Below the pieces are notes generated by a model, which searched no databases, had not been told where the DNA came from, and saw only the letters and a list, made by a program, of their open reading frames with translations. Made by a program: the position numbers and the translations under genes. Shown in pieces: positions 12,947 to 24,200 of a stretch of DNA of 64,000 nt (positions within the stretch are counted from its first letter, which is position 1; each line of letters starts with the position of its first letter). This stretch comes from Trichoplax adhaerens. Lineage: Eukaryota > Placozoa > Uniplacotomia > Trichoplacea > Trichoplacidae. The DNA is taken from contig NW_002060943.1 of assembly GCF_000150275.1 (NCBI RefSeq), positions 6,688,299 to 6,752,298 of the forward strand, in the 5' to 3' direction.

Positions 12947-13846
12947 TTATCGTCTAAGATTTAAATGATCAATCACTCTAGATAGCGTACCTTCGTAAGT
13001 GTGTAATTCCTTTTCTGTTACTTCCATTTCTTTCATCTGTTGATGCTTGTGTGGAAGTGAGGAAAACATACTAAAATGTACGATATGCTGATATTAATAG
13101 TAAATTTCAACAATAAGTACAGTACTTTTAATACAGGTTGTTCAAACATTCAATGTATCCATGAAGTGTCAGATTATACGATTCCATTACGATTTAATGA
13201 GTTGATCATTTAATACGGGACATGGTCTAGCATGATTATAAAGTTGTAGAAGAAAATAAAGCCTATTCCCTACACTGAAATCTTTCAATGTATTAGTAGT
13301 ATCAGATTACTGTACATAATTGAATTGGGATGTGGATGAGCTTGTCATCTGATACTGGGGACAAGCTACATTCTAATTTCGATTTCTAGATGAAAATACT
13401 CTGCAATCTTTCAATGTATTCATGGCAGTATCCGATTACATAATTGAACTGGGATTTGGCAGAACTAGTTCTCTCCATACTAGATATGGGCATGCTAGAC
13501 TGTATAGCATCATTATTCAATCTTTAGATTATTTAACTTGATTTATGTTTAGTTATCATGCAGAGCGATAACTTGCTGACTTAATCAACCAGCTAATCAG
13601 AATATTGTAAGCATGATTGTTCAGTCACAACTTTAATTAAAGCGTAGCTACAGTTGCTAACTGTCATTGAAGATAACCGTGTCCTAGCATACTGTTCTGA
13701 ACGTCATTGCATGCTTAACGAATTTTTTCAACAGTACTAATCCGTGTTGTACTGGCCTTAGAGGTATGGCACTATCGATGCAACAACTCTGAATAAACAT
13801 TTCAGAAAAATGCAAGTTACAGTACTTACTCAGCAGACGAGCTCAT
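12947..13846 (-). CDS. Small 46-residue protein, unknown (2-exon model)
   Basis: Model (complement): 13846-13830 and 13070-12947. Exon 1 carries ATG plus five residues (MSSSA) and ends with a consensus donor, GA|GTAAGT, in phase 2. Exon 2 starts after a TTTTAG acceptor and supplies the missing base. The protein is hydrophilic and helical: a KHQQMKEMEVTEKELHTYE stretch looks like a short coiled coil, and the end is RVIDHLNLRR. I do not recognise the family. An AATAAA follows the stop. A second donor, GAAG|GTACGC, inside exon 2 is in phase 1, so this exon could also splice into the phase-1 second exon of the downstream death-domain gene as an alternative 5' exon. An additional internal exon is not excluded. 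Confidence 0.45.
13149..13500. repeat. Three degenerate repeats, period about 130 bp
   Basis: Copies start at about 13149, 13284 and 13410 with TTCAATGTAT, followed by a CAG-ATTA or CCGATTA box, then ATAATTGAA-TGGGAT (copies two and three) and TGATACTGGGGACA or ATACTAGATATGGGCATG. They fall in the intron of the small minus-strand gene. No coding sense is seen. Confidence 0.6.
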
Positions 13847-14830
13847 TGATTGAAGTTTTTCCCCAGCCACTTGAGAATGGTACACAATAGGTATCCTTAC
13901 TTCAAAGTTAGCAATTGGACACGAGGCAATGGAGAAGGTTTTTATGACATTATTTCACCATTATCATTGCTGATACCCCTCAAGTTGCCCAAGTCGGGCT
14001 TGCTTGCTTCAATATGGCGAGTGCAATTTTTTACACTCTGACAATTTCTATGGCAACTGTTAATAGGTCGCCAAGAAATCAGCCCAATGTCCTTGAAGCA
14101 GGTTGAGATGCTTCAAGTACGTTCTATTCTATTGTATTATGTTGAATGACAGTACACTCCTCAGCCAACGACTTCCCAGGAGATCTCGAGGACGTCAAGG
14201 TGGACAGACAGTGGCCGTGTTAACAATTGAAACATGCTGGAATGAGAAACACTGAATGCAATGGAAGTGCTGTGGCATGCTAACAGTACCGTAATACCCT
14301 TTAACAACAACGACTGCATCACAAACAAAAAGTTATTTTTCTAGCGTAATTTTCAGTACAAACTGTATAGTATCCATATGCAATTTTAGGGAAGTCACGC
14401 ATGACTTGCTGTACAACTGTATCATTTGCAATTACGAATACTGTATATTATACAGTAGATTACTATACGTGCAATGGTAGTATTTGTTCTTGGTAACTCT
14501 AAGTCTAACTCCTCGTCACTACGACTACAGTGTACACTGTACAGTGTACAGTACCTTACACTCTACCTTACTGTACACTGTACTGGACTGTACTGTACTG
14601 TAGTACAGTATGGTCCAAACGTCCAAACCATAGCCACTTCGTACGTAGTATACTATAGGTTTTCTGACAGTGCTGTACTTTACTATACAGCCACCATTTC
14701 TACCGGTAGAAATTGCGTGTAGTCCGTTAGTAGTGGATTTCCGGACTTGCATCTTTGGCGAAGGAGAGAGAACTCACTCTTTTCCCAATCACGCAATCTT
14801 CTTAAGTTAATCCCTACTTTAATAGCAACC
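13847..14830. other. Divergent spacer upstream of TXNL4A
   Basis: This roughly 1 kb spacer separates a minus-strand start (13846) from the TXNL4A start (14831), so both promoters should lie here. The segment 14525-14615 is a palindrome-rich run of TGTACACTGTACAGT and ACTGTACTGTAGTACAGT units, the same motif seen at 17846-17875, 19738-20545, 60980-61030 and 61260-61310. Open frames here are by-products of that repeat. About 14740-14830 is probably the TXNL4A 5' untranslated region. Confidence 0.5.
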
Positions 14831-15259
14831 ATGTCTTATATGCTACCTCATCTGCATAATGGCTGGCAAGTAGATCAAGCCATTTTAGGCGAAGAAGATA
14901 GAGTTGTCATTATTCGCTTCGGCCATGATTGGGATCCCACTTGCATGCACATGGATGAAATACTCTTCAAAATTGCCGATCGTGTCCAAAAGTTTGCTGT
15001 CACTTATCTAGTGGATATTACTGCTGTACCAGATTTTAACAAGATGTATGAATTATACGACCCTTGTACTGTGATGTTCTTCTACCGAAACAAGCACATC
15101 ATGATCGATTTAGGCACTGGAAATAACAATAAAATCAATTGGTCATTGCAAGACCCTCAAGAAATGATTGATATTGTTGAGACGGTGTATAGGGGTGCCA
15201 GGAAAGGTCGTGGTCTTGTAATCTCCCCTAAAGATTATTCAACGAAATACAGATATTGA
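14831..15259 (+). CDS. TXNL4A: TXNL4A / DIM1 (Dib1) U5 snRNP thioredoxin-like protein
   Basis: A 142-residue uninterrupted frame. It is the U4/U6.U5 tri-snRNP component Dim1/Dib1, a thioredoxin-fold protein needed for pre-mRNA splicing. Diagnostic stretches are MSYMLPHLHNGWQVDQAI at the start, RFGHDWDPTCMHMDEIL, VPDFNKMYELYDPCTVMFF, NKHIMIDLGTGNNNKINW, and RGARKGRGLVISPKDYSTKY at the end. The length equals that of human TXNL4A as I recall it. There is no CxxC redox pair, normal for this family. The frame stays open upstream to an ATG at 14747, but family conservation begins exactly at 14831, so that start is chosen. The coding region has no intron, whereas the human gene is split. Identification is near certain. 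Confidence 0.98.
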   Translation: MSYMLPHLHNGWQVDQAILGEEDRVVIIRFGHDWDPTCMHMDEILFKIADRVQKFAVTYLVDITAVPDFNKMYELYDPCTVMFFYRNKHIMIDLGTGNNNKINWSLQDPQEMIDIVETVYRGARKGRGLVISPKDYSTKYRY

Positions 15260-16828
15260 ATATGGATACGAAACTTTATCGACTGGAGCAACTGCCAATT
15301 ACTCTTAGTCAATACAATTACCAATTTTGTAGTGAAATTGGTGTGGTAGCTGTCTGACCATGATTGCTATAACGTCCAAAATACTATTCATTAATGGACG
15401 GATTTCAACTACGGTACAATTTCAAACCTTTGAACCAATGCGTTACTTGATTGCATTTCTGTAGACGAATTCCTATAATGTTTATACATAAAACTTACGC
15501 ACACATTGTAGCCTATCTAATATGGTATTTCAAAGTTTTGATCCTTTAAATAGCTGACCTACAATGATAATTGCGATATACCGGACATCCCATTTATTAA
15601 TTATGAGTACAGTATTAATTTATGATTCAGAATTTCAAGCTAGCCTTGATTCAACATTAGTATGTTATGTATACAATACTCTTATCAAAAATACGTACAT
15701 ATACCTAATCATGATACGGTTATCCCAATGGCTGTGTTATTCATGACATAAACGTGATCTAGCCGTTAGTTACGATGCTTTATCGTGTATTATCTCGAGC
15801 GACATAGTAATTGTAATGAAGCAGCATGATATCAGACTACCGTATTTGTATAACGAAACTGTGAAATCTAATCGGAATAGATTTTAGATTAAAATCCAAT
15901 GGATGTTGTAGTACGTTAATGTTGTATTATAATAACCTTATAATAAACTTAATATTAAATTATTTCTGCGACGGTATTGTGTACAAACCTTGTTTTTACT
16001 GCACATAACTTTGCTCAGAAATACCACACTATACTAATAACTTACGATAAAAGAACACATATTCTATATTGATTCTCCTGTTGCAAATTATGCGCCTTTC
16101 AATTTGAACAGACTAAGCTATTCTTAGCCTACCTTCCTTCAAAGATTGATCAGACAGCTATGATCATCATCCTATTCAACCATTTAATTAATCAGATACT
16201 GCTGCGTAAAGGCAAGATTCGAAATTTTTACTGCGTTTGCAGGTTTGATGTGGACGCGTAGAATCATTGCACGTATAGGTAAACGGTCTACTGTATATAT
16301 AGCTTCATAGAAATATACATGTCTCGATATCAAATAACCAACTGAACTTATCCTCTTTTATTGCATTTGAATAACATTTATAAAACATACAGTGGAGAAA
16401 AATTAATTGTAATATATATTTTCATATATATCTGTCTTACTTGAAATAGTACTCATGTATACTGTATATGCATAAGACGCCTAATAATCTATCAGAATAC
16501 ATAAGAATGTATACGCTGATCGATCAAAGACGAAGTCCTATATAAGATCAGTTAATACTATAGGTCAATAAAATACTTCCTAGGTATGCACAGAAATTCA
16601 TTAATAATCTGATACAGACTCAAAATGTTACAAAAATAGAAACACGTATGTTACAGCTATGTCTTTAGGACTTTGATTCTGCTACCTTCATAGATGCACT
16701 CCAACAGCAAAGTGCGCGGTGCTATACGAGACGTACGATTAATTTACTCGATTTTTCATATCTGCTCGACTAAAGAGTATACAGCGAATAAAGTTATTAA
16801 TCAATAAGTACTTGACATCACATGAAAT
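15260..16828. other. Intergenic spacer between TXNL4A and GATD1-like gene
   Basis: This 1.57 kb AT-rich spacer lies between two convergent genes. The only long frame (15564-15746, plus) has low-complexity composition and no domain. TTTATT on the plus strand near 16356 could be a minus-strand polyadenylation signal, but it is far from the stop. Confidence 0.4.
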
Positions 16829-19472
16829 CTAAATTGTAAAATCTTTATTTTCATACCTGGTATTGAAGTGAAGGACAAGGTTTTGGACAGTCGTTAGAGT
16901 AGATTGGTCATTCTGACCGGTAATTAAATGCTTATCGACAACAACGTGAACACCAACACCGGCATTAGCTAAGACCGCATGAGTAGAGATGATAACAGTG
17001 ATCAGAAATAGGAGTAGTACTATACTACAGCGTATACGCATAGTATCCTGAATACATATACGTATGTTATGTTTGGCCCGGATAAAATTAGCTTAGTAGT
17101 TCGTATTATACAGTACTATAATAGTATAATATATAATATCTCGAATTTGTACGCGTATTTTATGTTTGTTGGCACACTAAAGACTTTAGTCACAGACCTG
17201 TATAGCTTGCACCATGTTCTCGCAAAAAATCTTCCAAGATAATTGGCATCATAGCAAAATCCGACCTCGATACCATTTCACGAACTGGAGGCTAAAATAG
17301 ATATTCACGTCTACAGCTTTAACTACATCTCTTATCGACATTTGCATATTTTTAAAATAAGAATACTACGGTACTGTCATAAGAATGAGGCATACCCTTG
17401 AAAATTAAAATTATGCTAAGGGATACTAAGTTATAAAATTACAGGTTACTTACTGGTAAATTTAGAAAAAGTTTTTAAGTCTCAGTCAACTGATACGATT
17501 CGCTTATGTAGCGTATTTACTGAAAATCTGTATACTTCGGTAATTTGTAATACTAAAGTCACAAGACTTACTGCAGTCAGAGAATATTCCCGTAACATCC
17601 ATGTACGTCCATCCATACTCATGGCAGAACATAAGGCAGCAACTCCGAAGCCGATTGCACATATCGGCTCTAATACGTGTAGAAATGTAATAGACGTAGT
17701 TAGTATTTTAGTTAAATATTCGCACAAAATGTGAGTTTAGATAATGTAATCTAGTGCATGTAAATTGAATAAAAGAGCATAGCTGGATGAAGAACCTTAC
17801 ATTTCAAAAATATTCATGAAAGTTCAAACTATTCATTTGCAGGTATGTACATTGTACACTGTACAGTGTACAGTAGGCTAGCGAAACTTACTTTTATCAG
17901 CAATGAAAGAATTTAAAATGTTCCCCAGTTCACGATGTGTAGATAAGTCATAAACAGCTCCGGGAGAATTAGGAATTAGCAATACAGAATAATCGGCCGC
18001 TGTATATTCAAAATTAATTAATATTACATTAATTTATTAATAATAGAGATGTTAATTAGATGAATTTTCTTGACATTAATAGCCATATTTGGAATGGATA
18101 ACAAAGTAAATGGACGCTCAGTGAGTGTTACAAGCTTGCTATGCTTGTTAGCAAACTGGAAAGTTGACAGAATAATTTCGCCTATGTACTTATTCGACTG
18201 TAAAGAGGCTCTATCAAATTAGGTTATCATTCATCGTGCTATGGCCTATGGATCATTATTAAGATAAGGTTGTAATAAACTTCAAAATCTACTAGCAGTT
18301 TGCATAGTCATTTCTATGGTATAACATAGTCTATCTGGCAAAACAGATAACCACGTATAATTACGGGAAAACAAGCTACGAACATTTTTTTTTCGAATTT
18401 TTTTACCAGTGGACAACTATAGAACATGCTACACAGTATAAGTGTAATTTAGTAACATCTATGACTAAATTATGGATGATACACAAACTATAATGCCGTG
18501 CATAGAAGGTATTCAGTACTCAAGATTACTCAAGCTACTTTATTAATCCAGCTGGCATCACTTTTTATCCGAGTATTTGAAAGTATCGATTGAAGGTGTT
18601 TACGGTTAAATTACTATTGAAGACTTATAAGATTCGTAACCAAGTACACAGACCGATAGAATTCAATTTTTATACCATTAACAGAATATGAATATGCTTG
18701 TATATATACACGATGATAAAATCATTTTTTACCATCCACAAGTTCCAGTTTCGTAGGTGTTGCAAACGATTTAGTGCGAAATTCGCTTATCCACCGTTTC
18801 GTATTTTCATCGATATCCACAAATTCTATCGGTTGGCCCTAATTATTAAATGAATACATGAAATACGAATGGCTATTACCATGACAGCAGTTTAAGTTCA
18901 CTCAATGGAAAATAAGCGTATGTTTTGAAAGATTTATACCAACCATAGGAGTTGCTAGTTGTACTTGAAACACTGAATGTGTTAAAGTAAACGAGTGGAT
19001 GAAAGAATGAGCTGAGACACCTACATCATAGTTAAGGGAATTTATTAGTATGATAGCAAGCACAATCATATGGAGTTGGATTGACCTATGCGAATTGGTG
19101 AGTTTGAGCATCAGCTGTCAAATGTAAGCTACAACGCGTATACTGTACTTATCCATAAGATCGCATTGGGTTAGTGGCTAGGGTTAGGGTTCGGCTACTT
19201 TAAAGTGCTAAGAAGATACCGTTCCCTTTGATGTAATTTCTTACAAAGTGATTGGTAAATTACTATGGAATGGTTTATTTTTAGTACTATACACAGTGCA
19301 GCAGACTTGTTAGCATGATTGAACAGTTTGATATTATTATTGCTGACTGGAAAATGTAGTCAAAAATTTCATAAGTAATCCACTGCAATTGAGTTCGTGC
19401 TATTGCATTGATGGTTAACTGACCTTGTTGTGCTGCAGATAAAACACATAAACATTGCGGTTTTTTAGCCAT
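16829..19472 (-). CDS. GATD1: GATD1-like DJ-1/PfpI (class I glutamine amidotransferase-like) protein, 7 exons
   Basis: Model (complement): 19472-19424, 19020-18944, 18838-18733, 17999-17892, 17669-17572, 17291-17198, 16968-16829; all phases agree, 223 residues, close to the roughly 220 of human GATD1. The GATD1 landmarks appear in order: an amino terminus ending ...CVLSAAQQG, VSAHSFIHSFTL, VQLATPM, IEFVDIDENTKRWISEFR, a LLIPNSPGAVYDL strand-loop, KPICAIGFGVAALC, a REYSLTA segment, PIILEDFL, and HVVVDKHLITGQNDQST near the end. The fold is DJ-1/PfpI, but the nucleophile elbow reads A-I-G-F-G, with Gly where active relatives have Cys. As I recall, human GATD1 also lacks it, so a non-enzymatic role is likely. 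Exon 2 uses a GTTGGT donor, chosen over the adjacent GTATAA because only it keeps phase and spacing. Confidence 0.88.
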
Positions 19473-19648
19473 AATTCACTTTTACCACTACGATAAGTAT
19501 ATACAATTTAAGAACTCTATCTGTGTCGGCTAGTCAACACTATCTACCGTTGCAGCAAAAGCAATCAGCAAACTATCTTGATAGCAGCTACTGTAGGCAA
19601 ATAAGTCTTGCAGATTCAATTCGCTACCCTACTAGCGAGCGATTGAAA

Positions 19649-20560
19649 GGGGTTGGTCGAAGGGCAGTCTCATCACCTACTCTACTCTGGATCAACAGTT
19701 GCTGCTGTATGACTGTGCAGTACTGCACCATGGACTAGAACTGTACACTGTCTACAGTGTACAGTCTGTGTAATACAGTATATTACAGACCATACTGTAC
19801 ACTGTGCACTGTGTAGTCTTCACGAAAGGGGTTGGTCGAACGGCAGTCTCATCATTTACTGTATCAGGAGTTGCTGCTGTATCAGTGTGCTGTGTACTGT
19901 ACCGTGGACTAGAACTGTACACTGTCTACAGTGTACAGTCCGTATAACACAGTATATTATAGACCATACTGTAAACTGTGCACTGTGTAGCATCCACTAA
20001 AGGGGTTGGTCGAACGGCAGTCTCATCACCTACTGTACTAGATCAAGAAATGCTTCTGTATCACTGTGCTGTACTGTACGCCTGTACTGAACCTTCGACA
20101 GGTGTATGTACTGTAGGTGTAGAAAGTGTCTACAATAATAGCACTCTAAAGAGAACTGGCCCACACTCAGGGTGTCTTATAAAAAATCTACGACGATTGA
20201 AATGATATGAAAACGTAATGTCAAGACCAAATTAGACAAACTTAGTATCAATCGATAGCTTAGATGTGTAAAAATGTACAGTACTGTAGATCATACTGTA
20301 CTGTACACTGTGCACTGTGTACTGTAGCATCCACTAAAAAGGGGTTGGTCGAACGGCAGTCTCATCACCTACTGTACGGTACTCTAGATCAAGAGTTGCT
20401 GCTGTATCACTGTGCTGTACTGTACCGTGGACTACTAGATACTAAGCCTGGTGTAGAAAGTATCTACAATACGGTGTGTTACAGACTATACTGTGCACTG
20501 TACACTGTACGCTGTGCACTGTACACTGTACAGTATACAGCGTACACGTCAGTACGTCAG
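19649..20560. repeat. Tandem repeat of four units with GTACTGTACAGT palindromes
   Basis: Four units begin GGGGTTGGTCGAA at 19649, 19828, 20002 and 20341. Each continues with GGCAGTCTCATCA, then a TTGCTGCTGTAT segment (partly changed in unit three), then a run of ACTGTACACTGT-type units. Units one and two are about 175 bp. Unit three is longer because a separate dispersed repeat (20169-20254) interrupts it. Unit four ends in dense CTGTACACTGTACAGT palindromes. Confidence 0.85.
20169..20254 (+). mobile_element. Dispersed repeat copy A (possible non-autonomous element)
   Basis: This begins AGGGTGTC and contains GATTGAAATGATATGAAA, GTCAAGACC and ATTAGACAAACTTAGTATCA. The same order of motifs appears in copy B at 61056-61144. 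Both copies sit beside TGTACAGTACTGT palindromes. No open frame or transposase is associated, so if mobile it is non-autonomous. Element class is not determined. Confidence 0.45.
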
Positions 20561-21275
20561 AGCCGCTGCAATGTCAAGTCATCATGAACTGCAGTACTAC
20601 AGCTATGTTATCCACCATTGTTCACGCTATCATGTTGTACCAGAGCTACGACATTGGTCATAGCCAATTATTGTATAACATGTACGCCGCTTGTACGCGT
20701 CAGGGACTACCGACAAGAAAGAAAGGGCGACTGTTCAATAACTGTCATGGACAGGTTGACTATTTTGCTGGTCATTGGACTACAGTACAGATAGGATTAA
20801 CGAAGGAGCATTTTAGACAATAACTCGCTGTCTACAGTACAGCGGTGTGCTACGCCACCAGCGCTGAGTAAGCGTAGCGACTACGCTAGTACTATACGAT
20901 ACTATAGACCAAGAAAAGACAGACAGACAGACACCTCTAGGAGCAATAGCTACAAGTGCACATATGACTACTCCAACCACTTGTCTATGACGTTTGACTA
21001 CAATAGGGCACACCCTAGGGCCGGATGACTGATCAGTTAACGTCATACACTAGTAAGAGTACGTCCATCATTTGATACCCTCGTATCGCAATAATCTGCA
21101 GTAGGTGTCCAAACAATAACTAAACTTATTATTATTATTATAGTCAAGCATAACAACCCATCGTTGCTACTAGGGTAGTGCTAAAGTGACGCTTGGAGCG
21201 GATGACACTACGCCCTTCAAATAAAACTGTCTAGAGTGTCATCGCAAGTCATCCCGTTATCAACTCGTCTGCAAC

Positions 21276-24200
21276 ATGGCTCAAGTTAAGAAAGGTAGAA
21301 AATAAAAGCAATTTTAACCCTGTTGTTGAAGTCAATTCCGTTATCCTATCCTGTTGTTATTTTCTTGGTCTATCGTCGTTGTCATATTGCACATGACCAC
21401 TTCCATAGTGATATTCTTGTAGGATACCGTTATCACCTGATAGGATACTTGTCATCGTTGATAACGTAATCGTAATCCGTTATCAAATTGTTTTTCTTAG
21501 TTTCCTTTTTTCTTTTGGGTACTCTTTCTCTCTGCCAAGATAATACTTGTTTATTATCGAATGATAGAGTACAGCGTTGAATATCTTGTTATTAGATAAT
21601 AAAAAAAATGAATCCAAGTTGTTGAATCGAATAGCGTCAAAATGGATAATGTAATGAATCGGAGAGAGTGATATGCTTAGATAAGATTATAAATGCAAAC
21701 GATCCATTTTACAGATTATTCCAAAGCCATGATGGCGCTAGAAAAGTCATCTTGGAAAACGATCGAAACAACTATAGCAATGAGGAAGATCAGGAGATGT
21801 TAGCTGAAGTTCTGTCATTAATGAAACACAGACTATTTAAGAATGTTATGGACATTCAAGAAGATTATGCTAGGGTAAGACTTGTTCTAATAGCAATCGA
21901 TGAATCTTCCTATTAGCATTATTATCAATACGCGCATCGATCCTTTGTCGACACAAAAATAAACTCTTACACAAATTGCGGACAGGATCGCCCAAAAATT
22001 TCTTTCCGAGCAATTTCAAGGCTTGTCCAATCTTAACCATCCCGGAAAAATGTTACTTTGATCAAAATTTGTATTTTATTGTTGGCAGTTAAGATACAAT
22101 ATAGTTTATCAGTATGCTGCTTTCATTCGTTCCCTACAAACTTCATACAATCCAATGGTAGATCACATAGCAACAATAGTTCATCTAAGATGAATCAACT
22201 AAAAATAAACGGATCGACTACGATACCGTTCTTGTAAATTCCGATCAAATGACTATATTTCCTTACTCATAGCCAACGGTTGAAATCGAGTAGGTTACTT
22301 TACAAAATCCAAGAAAGTGAACTATTGTAGAGATTCCTTGTACGACAAGTACGCAAACAATAGTGATAGCACTTCATAAATTAACATCAAGCTATTCTAA
22401 ATACCTTTATTACAATCACTAAAAATCCATTAATCATTAATTAGTTAATAAAATACACAAATGCAATTACAGTTAAATGATTTCACATCTACCATTACCA
22501 CTTTCGAATATTGTTATGCTTAAGGAAGAAGCATTGAATTCTGTAGAATAAAATAACCAACTAGAATTAGGTACTCACTGATTGACATCAATTACTTCTT
22601 TAGCGATAATTTACAAACAATGTACCTGTCATAAAGCTACCATGATCGATTGATATGCGTCTTTTAGAAACCTAGTAATACTTACTATAGAACATCCTAT
22701 TCTATCATGTAGCACTAGTAAAATAGACGTCTTCAAACTACTAGAAATGGTAATCGCAATACGTAAGTTTTGATGATGGTGAATTCGATTTAAGCCAAGA
22801 TAGCTGATAAGTGGTAATAATCACGTAGAAATTTGTTGACATATTATGTCCGTGTCCGTAGTATCTATGTTGATAGCCCATAACATGAATGTCCAATTAA
22901 TTCTAGAGTTGCTTATATAACTTCAAGATTGAATTGGATATGACCTACATCGTAGTCTTTGTAGCTTGGCTAGTCCCCTAGGTTTGCTATAAATATCAAT
23001 AACGTTGTGATCAATCTTTTTTATTACAAATTAGACATAGTATTATACTATGCGACAGTTCTGACCATGTTAATAATAGCGTACAATCTATCATTTGCTT
23101 GACATCACATTTATTTTACATCCCTTTTCCTGACCGACTGATAACTTGGAACATTGGCATTTACTTTATTTGCAATCATATAAATAGTTACATCATATCG
23201 GATTGAGCGCAAATACATGACGCTATGCTTATTATAAACTATACCAATTTGTTGCTATGGATGATAGTTGAAGACATTTTGTCCAGCTGCTAGTTATTTT
23301 CCTTTTCATTGCATTACTCCTATCAAAACAACTGTAACGAATCGCATCATACAGTACTATATAAAGTCTATATTATCATCTGATGAATATTCTATTTATG
23401 TTGACAGCGAAATATAAATAACTCCTGTATTGCTACTGTCATCTTATACATTAGGGATGTAATTCAAATAAAAAATTAAAAATGATAAGATGACAGCTAC
23501 TGTGAAGATAGATCATGAATGATCAGTGTTGACAATCTATCCTATCGGCAGGTGCATCTGCGCAAAATAAACCAGTAGTCGGATAAATTTTCTACTCTAA
23601 AAATAAACTTGTCCATCTAACAATTCTCGTAGAACAGTAAAATTTATGCTTTACTACTGATCTGGTATCAATTTAGTAACAGTATCAAAATAACGTTATT
23701 ATTCTACAATATGCAATATATATATATATATGAATGCGATAAATTTTTTCGTACAGTTATATATAATTTATTCGATATTGACTTACTAGCCGGAGGCGTG
23801 ATTGCATACTTAAAAGTATGCAAAGAATAAATTCGACGAAACGTATGCTAGATAATTCAAATAGTTACATATAATGCTAAATCTATCTCGGCCCATGCTA
23901 TACCTTTTGAATACAACACAAGAGATACCTCTATAATATTTTAATATTTAATTGCAACTTTGGGGAACTGCGCTACTGCAACTTGAACAACTATCAAACT
24001 CAAATAATACACGGTAAAAAAATCCAAGTCAATCCACTACCGTAATTAAGATATCATCACAATTATCAAACCCTCTGATTTCTCATAGTAGCAGGGTATT
24101 TTAAAGTTAGCAATATTCACAAAACTACACTCGTATATTTGCAATAACCATGATTACATGTACATGTACCGTATACCTCTTACGTATTTTAATCTGCTCA

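Larger units (their letters stand above)
19473..21275. other. Divergent spacer filled by repeats
   Basis: The 1.8 kb between the GATD1-like start (minus) and the L27-PDZ gene start (plus) is dominated by the tandem repeat at 19649-20560. It also holds a short AGAC run (about 20917-20933). Several open frames cross it, but all read through repeat copies in different frames and none has a recognisable domain, so none is called. Both promoters should lie at the two edges. Confidence 0.5.

Noticed and set aside
14474-14752. Opposed frames of 82 and 75 residues upstream of TXNL4A
   Set aside because: Both are read through the palindromic GTAC tract on either strand, with no domain and no conserved start.
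19163-19191. Telomere-like TTAGGG motif (CTAGGGTTAGGGTT)
   Set aside because: Only about two units, inside a GATD1 intron. Too short to be an interstitial telomere.
20264-20823. Frames of 107 and 115 residues in the tandem repeat
   Set aside because: They encode Cys-Thr-Val-His runs produced by the CTGTACACTGTACAGT units, in two frames at once. This is repeat translation, not a Cys-rich protein.
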